Shown piece after piece: positions 1 to 4,591 of a DNA stretch of 5,763 nucleotides. This DNA is from Lachnospiraceae bacterium (GTDB taxonomy: Bacteria > Bacillota > Clostridia > Lachnospirales > Lachnospiraceae). Position 1 is the stretch's first letter. Every line of letters starts with the position of its first letter. The DNA lies in contig CAAEHZ010000521.1 of the NCBI GenBank assembly GCA_900755865.1, positions 1 to 5,763 of the forward strand, written 5' to 3'. The translations under genes were made by a program, and so were the position numbers. Under the pieces are notes generated by a model. That model ran no database searches. It was not told the DNA's origin and saw nothing but the letters and a program-made list of their open reading frames with translations.

Positions 1-2463
1 AAATATATAGGTGAAGGTAAATTTACAGGGATTTTCTCCGCAGTACAGATGTTTGTTATCAGTAACGGAGTGGACACAAAGTATTTTTCGGCAGCAAGTG
101 ATACTGAATTAAAGCCCAAGTTTGTCAGTGGCTGGCTGGATAGAGAGAATAATGCTGTATCGGATTATCTTGAGTTTGCGAAGAGTGTGCTTCGGATTCC
201 GGAGGCACATGAGATGATAGCCAGATATACGGTGCTGGATGAGGATGCAAAACGCCTGATTTTATTGCGCCCTTATCAGATACATGCAATAGAAGCAATC
301 CGAGAGGCTTCCAGAATGGGAAAGTCAGGCTATGTATGGCATACAACAGGTTCCGGTAAAACGCTGACTTCCTATAAGGCTACCAGAAATCTCCTGATGG
401 ATATCCCGGCAATTGATAAAACAATTTTTCTGATTGACCGGAAGGATTTGGATACACAGACAACAATGGCGTTTCAGGCTTATGCGAATAATGATTTGAT
501 AGATGTGGATGAAACGGATAATGTGTCTGATTTGAAGAAAAAGTTGAAGTCTGATGACAGGCAGGTAATTGTTACCACAATTCAGAAACTGCAGTGGCTT
601 GTTTCAAAGCGGTTGTCAGAAGGAACACCTGAGTATCATAAAATTAAGAACTTAAAGATAGCCTTTGTGGTGGATGAGTGTCACAGGGCAGTAACGCCGG
701 GAACAAAGAGGGAATTGGAGCGCTTTTTCAGAAATTCTCTATGGTATGGGTTTACGGGAACACCCAGGTTTGCGGAAAATCCGTATCCGCAGATGGGCGA
801 TTTGCCGCGTACAACCCAGGAATTGTATGGCGAAAGACTTCACAAATATACGATTCAGAATGCAATTCATGATAATGCGGTATTGGGATTTCAGGTGGAG
901 CATAATGGACCGAAAAATATTGAGGACGAAACAGATGCCAGCGCATATGAAAATGAAGCACATATGTTGAAGGTTCTGGATGTGATTTTGAACAAATCGT
1001 ATCATAAGTTTGGCTTTCAGAATGGTAAGGGGGAAACCTATGAAGCGTTGCTTACCACAAGCTCGATTCAGCAGGCACAGAGGTATTATTCTCTTTTAAA
1101 GAGGGTAAAGAATGGTGAAACACCGCTTCAGATTGATGAGAAAATAAGGCAGGTATTGCCGGATTTTCCGAAATTTGCGATTACCTATTCCATAACGGAG
1201 AATACGGAAGGCTCGCATGTGAATCAGGAAAAGATGCAGGAATCGCTGGACGATTATAACAGGATGTTTGGAACGAAATATGAAGTTTCCCAGATACAGG
1301 GATATAATGCAAATTTAAATAAGCGTCTTGCTAGAAAAAATCCAAAGTTTACAAGCAGAAATGAGCAGCTGGATTTGGTAATTGTGGTGGACAGGCTTCT
1401 GACTGGATTTGATGCTCCCTGTATGTCTACTATATTTATTGACAGGCAGCCGATGGGACCACACGATTTAATTCAGGCATTTTCCAGAACAAACCGTATT
1501 TACGATAAGAATAAGGCTTACGGGCAGATTGTTACTTTTCAGGCACCAAAGCTGTTTAAGGAAAGTGTGGATAACGCGGTAAAACTATATTCTGCGGGAA
1601 GCACGGAAACAGCGCTTGTGGCAGAGTGGGATGAGATTGAACCGGCATTTCGTAAGGCGTTAAAGGCACTCAGAGTATCAGCGGAAACACCTGCAGAAAT
1701 TCCGGGAATGTCGCGAAAAGAGAAAATCATGTTTGTAAAAATGTTCCAGAATTTTGACAAGCTGTTTGCACAACTGAAATCCTTTACACAGTATGATGAC
1801 AGTATGCTTCCGGAATATGGAATTACAGAGGAAGAATATGATGACTATGTTGGACATTATCTGAATGTAAAGGAAGAACTTAAGGCTGATTCAGAGGAGG
1901 AAGCAGAAGAATCGGGAGAAACAGGAATAGATACAGACTATGAATTGATGGCATACAGTCATACCAGAATTGATTATGAATATATTATCAATTTGATACA
2001 GAATATTGTTTCGGCGGGGGAAGACTCGGAGGAAGTTACTCCTCAGCAGCGCCAGAAGCAGATAGAGGAAGTAAAACAGTATGTGGGAGAGCTTGGCAGG
2101 GAAAATCCCAAAGTGGCAGAGATAATGTCTAATTTGATAGAAGAAATCGAACAGGATGAAAATAGATATAAAGGACAATCTATTTTGAATCTTGTGGAAA
2201 AAATGAAACAGGACTGTATAGAGAAGGTGGTTGCTGATTTTTGCATGAGCTGGTATGTTGCAAGGGATGATGTGATGTATGCGGCAACACATTATCGGAA
2301 TGGAGAAATTCCCAATGAGAATGCAATTAAAGTAACAGCAGATTTTACCAGTTATAAAGCAGTTCATGAGAAGGCAATTCCAAAGTTTAAATATTATAAT
2401 ATGATGCTTGCAGATTTGAAAAAGGTTCTGGATGAGGAAATAAAACCGCTTGTAAACAATTAG
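1..2463 (+). CDS. hsdR: Type I restriction enzyme R subunit HsdR (5' end missing)
   Basis: This is the ATP-driven translocase and nuclease subunit of a type I restriction-modification complex; it works with HsdM and HsdS to pull in and cut unmethylated foreign DNA. The frame is open from base 1 and gives 820 residues before the TAG stop. The ATG at 49 is internal, because the upstream codons read as HsdR-like sequence. Helicase motifs appear in order (window codon numbers): RPYQ at 90-93, Walker A HTTGSGKT at 114-121, a TTIQ motif near 192-195, DECH at 225-228, GFTGTP at 250-255, LTGFDAP at 467-473 and QAFSRTNR at 492-499. An acidic Glu/Asp-rich linker (nt ~1885-1940) leads to a helical C-terminal region like that of EcoR124I-type subunits. 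Family members run about 1000-1100 residues, so roughly 200 N-terminal residues with the PD-(D/E)xK nuclease site lie off the left edge. No frameshift is seen. The recombinase gene follows 52 bp later on the same strand. Confidence 0.96.
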   Translation, partial: KYIGEGKFTGIFSAVQMFVISNGVDTKYFSAASDTELKPKFVSGWLDRENNAVSDYLEFAKSVLRIPEAHEMIARYTVLDEDAKRLILLRPYQIHAIEAIREASRMGKSGYVWHTTGSGKTLTSYKATRNLLMDIPAIDKTIFLIDRKDLDTQTTMAFQAYANNDLIDVDETDNVSDLKKKLKSDDRQVIVTTIQKLQWLVSKRLSEGTPEYHKIKNLKIAFVVDECHRAVTPGTKRELERFFRNSLWYGFTGTPRFAENPYPQMGDLPRTTQELYGERLHKYTIQNAIHDNAVLGFQVEHNGPKNIEDETDASAYENEAHMLKVLDVILNKSYHKFGFQNGKGETYEALLTTSSIQQAQRYYSLLKRVKNGETPLQIDEKIRQVLPDFPKFAITYSITENTEGSHVNQEKMQESLDDYNRMFGTKYEVSQIQGYNANLNKRLARKNPKFTSRNEQLDLVIVVDRLLTGFDAPCMSTIFIDRQPMGPHDLIQAFSRTNRIYDKNKAYGQIVTFQAPKLFKESVDNAVKLYSAGSTETALVAEWDEIEPAFRKALKALRVSAETPAEIPGMSRKEKIMFVKMFQNFDKLFAQLKSFTQYDDSMLPEYGITEEEYDDYVGHYLNVKEELKADSEEEAEESGETGIDTDYELMAYSHTRIDYEYIINLIQNIVSAGEDSEEVTPQQRQKQIEEVKQYVGELGRENPKVAEIMSNLIEEIEQDENRYKGQSILNLVEKMKQDCIEKVVADFCMSWYVARDDVMYAATHYRNGEIPNENAIKVTADFTSYKAVHEKAIPKFKYYNMMLADLKKVLDEEIKPLVNN

Positions 2464-2475
2464 AAGAATGGATAT

Positions 2476-2489
2476 ATCAGCGTAAGTAT
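2476..2489. repeat. Left arm of 14-bp inverted repeat flanking the recombinase gene
   Basis: The sequence ATCAGCGTAAGTAT is the exact reverse complement of ATACTTACGCTGAT at 3460-3473. It lies in the short gap between the hsdR stop (2463) and the recombinase ribosome binding site (2502). Just outside it is ATAT (2472-2475). The right arm has the matching ATAT as well, but only after an extra GAT triplet. Its position and the partner arm suggest a recombination site or the end of an inserted cassette; that role is inferred. Confidence 0.8.
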
Positions 2490-2501
2490 AGGCAGCGGAA
2501 T

Positions 2502-2505
2502 GGAG
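2502..2505 (+). promoter_or_regulatory. Ribosome binding site of the recombinase gene
   Basis: GGAG lies 10 bases before the ATG at 2516. A second in-frame ATG at 2528 would be 22 bases away, so this site favours 2516 as the start. The site lies inside the inverted-repeat pair, so it would move together with the gene if the segment inverted. Confidence 0.6.
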
Positions 2506-2515
2506 ATAATACTTT

Positions 2516-3442
2516 ATGCTAAACGATATGGACAATAAAGAACTTTTTTGTAATTATTACAGGCAATGGATTGAGGTGTACAAACGGGATGCCATAAGGG
2601 AAGCAACTATGGCAAAATATTTGATGACACAAAAATGGGTAGAAAAACTGGCACCGGAGTTAAAGGTCTGTAATCTTACCAGAACAGCATATCAGCAGCT
2701 TCTGAATGATTATGCAAAGGAACATGAGAGGCAGACAACACTGGACTTTCATCACCAGCTAAAAGGAGCAATTCTGGATGCAGTTGACGAAGGGCTGATA
2801 GAAAGGGATCCGACAAGAAAGGCGATTATTAAGGGGAAAACACCTAAAGCAAAGAAAATAAAATATCTGAATCAGTTTGAACTTCATACGTTAATTGCGC
2901 ATCTGAATATAAAGGAAGAGCCAAACTGGGACTGGTTTATTCTTCTTGTGGCAAAAACCGGTATGCGATTTTCAGAAGCATTGGCAATTACACCTGCGGA
3001 TTTTGATTTTGCAAGACAGACCTTATCGGTCAGTAAGACCTGGGATTATAAGGGCGAAGGAGGTTTTTTGCCCACGAAGAATAAGTCATCCGTGAGAAAA
3101 ATTCAGATAGACTGGCAGATTGTTGTAAAATTTTCGGAACTGGTAAAGACTTTGCCGGAGGACAAACCTATTTTTGTGCGAAAAGAGAAAATATATAATT
3201 CGACAGTGAATGATGTTCTGATGCGGCATTGCAGGGAATGTGGGATATCTGTTATTTCGATTCATGGACTTCGCCATACCCATGCTTCTTTACTCCTTTT
3301 TGCAGGAGTATCAATTGCCAGCGTTGCAAGAAGGCTGGGGCATGCAAGTATGACGACAACGCAGAAAACATATTTGCATATCATCCAGGAACTGGAAAAT
3401 AAAGATGTAGATTTGGTTATGAGAACTTTATCCGGATTATAA
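2516..3442 (+). CDS. Tyrosine recombinase / phage-type integrase
   Basis: This is a site-specific recombinase of the tyrosine (lambda Int/XerC) family, which breaks and rejoins DNA through a covalent 3'-phosphotyrosine intermediate. The protein has 308 residues. An N-terminal SAM-like core-binding domain spans about residues 8-105, and the catalytic domain spans about 115-300. All expected active-site residues are present: Arg151 in TGMRFSEAL, Lys188 in the TKNKSSVRKI beta-hairpin, His250 and Arg253 in HGLRHTHAS, His276 in GHAS, and nucleophile Tyr286 in TYLHII. It should therefore be active. No excisionase, phage or conjugation gene is visible nearby, and a perfect 14-bp inverted repeat brackets the gene. 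It sits 52 bp after hsdR and 99 bp before fic. Recombinases inside hsd loci are known to invert hsdS segments (for example CreX/PsrA in Streptococcus pneumoniae), so a local DNA-inversion role is more likely than mobile-element integration, though not proven. The start at 2516 was chosen for its GGAG site. Confidence 0.94.
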   Translation: MLNDMDNKELFCNYYRQWIEVYKRDAIREATMAKYLMTQKWVEKLAPELKVCNLTRTAYQQLLNDYAKEHERQTTLDFHHQLKGAILDAVDEGLIERDPTRKAIIKGKTPKAKKIKYLNQFELHTLIAHLNIKEEPNWDWFILLVAKTGMRFSEALAITPADFDFARQTLSVSKTWDYKGEGGFLPTKNKSSVRKIQIDWQIVVKFSELVKTLPEDKPIFVRKEKIYNSTVNDVLMRHCRECGISVISIHGLRHTHASLLLFAGVSIASVARRLGHASMTTTQKTYLHIIQELENKDVDLVMRTLSGL

Positions 3443-3459
3443 GAAAAAGAAGGCTAAAA

Positions 3460-3473
3460 ATACTTACGCTGAT
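3460..3473. repeat. Right arm of 14-bp inverted repeat flanking the recombinase gene
   Basis: ATACTTACGCTGAT lies 17 bp after the recombinase stop codon and is the exact reverse complement of 2476-2489. The inner edges are 970 bp apart, and the whole bracketed segment is 998 bp. It is followed by GAT ATAT, against ATAT alone outside the left arm, so the match continues if one 3-bp duplication is allowed. I saw no third copy in the window. Confidence 0.8.
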
Positions 3474-3481
3474 GATATATT

Positions 3482-3495
3482 GGCAATCATTTGCC
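3482..3495. repeat. Small hairpin GGCAA-TCAT-TTGCC upstream of fic
   Basis: A perfect 5-bp stem with a 4-base loop lies 9 bp after the right inverted-repeat arm and about 46 bp before the fic start. No T-run follows, so it is not an intrinsic terminator. It could be part of a protein-binding site or of the recombination site, or be chance. Confidence 0.35.
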
Positions 3496-3529
3496 TGATA
3501 TGGTAAGCTATAAGCATATATGTGGGAAA

Positions 3530-3534
3530 GGAAG
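3530..3534 (+). promoter_or_regulatory. Ribosome binding site of the fic gene
   Basis: GGAAG (within AAAGGAAG) lies 7 bases before the ATG at 3542. An in-frame TTG at 3491 would add 17 residues, but it overlaps the small hairpin and has no recognisable ribosome binding site, so 3542 is preferred. Confidence 0.6.
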
Positions 3535-3541
3535 ACAGAGT

Positions 3542-4156
3542 ATGCTGGATAATAAATTGGGGATAACAGATTCTGCAGAACTTGCAAGGGAAGAAGAACG
3601 AATCAGTAAAATGAAAGCTGCAGAAATGTTTCGCAGCGGTTTTCTGGACAGTCTGGAGCCGGGGACAATAGCTTCTTTAACTGCAATTCACAAATATCTG
3701 TTTGGAGAAATCTATCCTTTCGCGGGGGAAGTCAGGAATGTCAATATTGCAAAAGGAACTTTCCGTTTTGCTTCTGCTGTTTATTTGAAGGAGGCATTGG
3801 ATAACATAGAAAAAATGCCACAGTCTGATTATGATGAAATTATAGAAAAATATGTGGAAATGAATGTGGCACATCCTTTCAGAGAAGGAAATGGGAGAAG
3901 TATGAGAATCTGGCTGGATGTTATTTTAAAGGCTGAAATGGGAAAGGTGATTGACTGGAGTCTGGTTGATAAAGATGATTATTTGATGGCAATGGAAAGA
4001 AGCCCGGTAAAGGATTTGGAAATCAGGCATTTATTGAAGGAAGCACTGACTGACAGGGTAAATGACAGAGAGGTATATATGAAGGGAATTGACTACAGTT
4101 ATTACTATGAGGGATATGTAATATATAAGACAGAAGAACTGCAGGAAAACGATTGA
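3542..4156 (+). CDS. fic: Fic-domain protein AMP-transferase, self-inhibited (class III type)
   Basis: This enzyme is predicted to transfer AMP from ATP onto hydroxyl side chains of target proteins. It has 204 residues from the chosen ATG. The Fic active-site loop [12 protein letters not shown] is at residues 111-122, with catalytic His111 and the phosphate-binding GNGR intact. A target-docking flap is likely near the NIAKG/FRFAS stretch. Near the C-terminus, SYYYEG (Ser186 to Gly191) fits the inhibitory-helix motif (S/T)xxxE(G/N), whose Glu (here Glu190) blocks productive ATP binding. That placement and length resemble class III Fic proteins such as Neisseria meningitidis NmFic (about 190 residues), where a tyrosine in the same motif is self-AMPylated during activation; Tyr187 is the counterpart here. 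Class III enzymes have been reported to modify DNA gyrase; this protein's target is unknown. No antitoxin gene accompanies it, which fits self-inhibition. It follows the recombinase by 99 bp on the same strand, and I see no clear promoter or terminator beside it. Confidence 0.93.
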   Translation: MLDNKLGITDSAELAREEERISKMKAAEMFRSGFLDSLEPGTIASLTAIHKYLFGEIYPFAGEVRNVNIAKGTFRFASAVYLKEALDNIEKMPQSDYDEIIEKYVEMNVAHPFREGNGRSMRIWLDVILKAEMGKVIDWSLVDKDDYLMAMERSPVKDLEIRHLLKEALTDRVNDREVYMKGIDYSYYYEGYVIYKTEELQEND

Positions 4157-4170
4157 TGTTCATATCATTA

Positions 4171-4199
4171 TTGAATTTCCCGGGATGAATGTGTATACT
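4171..4199 (+). promoter_or_regulatory. Candidate sigma-70-type promoter for the zf-HC2/polA unit
   Basis: TTGAAT (4171-4176) and TATACT (4194-4199) are separated by exactly 17 bp. They match 4 of 6 and 5 of 6 bases of the TTGACA/TATAAT consensus. Transcription would begin near 4206, leaving a leader of about 45 bases before the ATG at 4252. The site lies in the 95-bp gap after fic, where base composition also changes, so it probably belongs to the core-genome unit rather than the hsd segment. Confidence 0.55.
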
Positions 4200-4251
4200 G
4201 GATTGTGGGTATTTTTGTGTTTTTTCAAAAAGGTAAAACGGGGGAAGCCGT

Positions 4252-4572
4252 ATGGACTGCAAGGAATTTGAAAAGCTGATTCCGGAATTCATTGAAGGAA
4301 AGCTGGATTATCCGACTTTAAAGAAATTCAGCGAGCATATGGAGCAATGTGAGGACTGTAAAGAGGAACTGACCATTCAATTTCTGGTGACGGAGGGCAT
4401 ACAGCGTCTGGAGGATGGCAGTGCCTTTGATTTACAGAAGGAACTGAGCGCGAGGATGGCGGAGGCGAAACGGAAAATCCGGTTTCACAACAGCTTTCTG
4501 CGGTTTGGGCTTGTTATGGAGATTTTGGCTGCCTGCGTTCTGGCAGGGGGGGTTATCTTGATATTAGTTTAA
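4252..4572 (+). CDS. Anti-sigma-factor-like zinc-finger membrane protein (zf-HC2)
   Basis: This is a 106-residue protein with an N-terminal zf-HC2 (ZAS-like) domain. Cys3 and the Hx3Cx2C motif HMEQCEDC (His29, Cys33, Cys36) would bind zinc. In this family the domain usually holds an ECF sigma factor at the inner face of the membrane until a signal releases it. A charged linker (Lys/Arg-rich around residues 72-84) leads to one hydrophobic segment, about residues 85-106, at the very C-terminus. The likely topology is N-terminus in the cytoplasm with almost nothing outside, so there is no obvious extracellular sensor. A G-rich ribosome binding site (GGGGGAAG, 4240-4247) precedes the ATG. No sigma factor gene lies beside it. 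Instead polA follows after only 19 bp, and the two are probably cotranscribed. The fold call is firm; the anti-sigma function is inferred from the family, and some zf-HC2 proteins have other roles. Confidence 0.82.
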   Translation: MDCKEFEKLIPEFIEGKLDYPTLKKFSEHMEQCEDCKEELTIQFLVTEGIQRLEDGSAFDLQKELSARMAEAKRKIRFHNSFLRFGLVMEILAACVLAGGVILILV

Positions 4573-4579
4573 ATAGATT

Positions 4580-4586
4580 GAGGAAG
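4580..4586 (+). promoter_or_regulatory. Ribosome binding site of polA
   Basis: GAGGAAG lies 5 bases before the ATG at 4592 (8 bases from its GAGG core). It lies within the 19-bp gap after the zf-HC2 stop and supports 4592 as the polA start. Confidence 0.7.
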
Positions 4587-4591
4587 ATTGC

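Noticed and set aside
49..51. ATG at 49 as the hsdR start.
   Set aside because: The frame is open from base 1, and the codons before 49 (KYIGEGKFTGIFSAVQ) read straight into the family sequence. No ribosome binding site precedes 49, and the nuclease domain would be missing.
1891..2535. Long open frame on the minus strand (about 214 codons), rich in Phe, Ile and Cys.
   Set aside because: It lies almost wholly antisense to the well-supported HsdR C-terminal region. Its hydrophobic composition is what an A/G-rich coding strand gives when read backwards, and it has no recognisable domain.
3413..3442. Possible promoter for fic (TTGGTT at 3413 with TTATAA at 3437).
   Set aside because: It has an 18-bp spacer and a poor -35 match inside the recombinase coding end, in AT-rich DNA where such matches are common.
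2516..3442. Recombinase as the integrase of a prophage or conjugative element, with att sites in the window.
   Set aside because: No tRNA gene, excisionase, structural or transfer gene is visible, and the flanking repeats are inverted rather than direct as att sites would be. It cannot be fully excluded without the outer context.
4178..4185. Palindrome TCCCGGGA as a possible terminator after fic.
   Set aside because: The stem is only four base pairs with no loop and no following T-run, and it falls inside the spacer of the candidate promoter.
4212..4236. T-run followed by A-run (TTTTTTC AAAAA) as a bidirectional terminator.
   Set aside because: There is no GC-rich stem; the A/T stretch alone does not make an intrinsic terminator.
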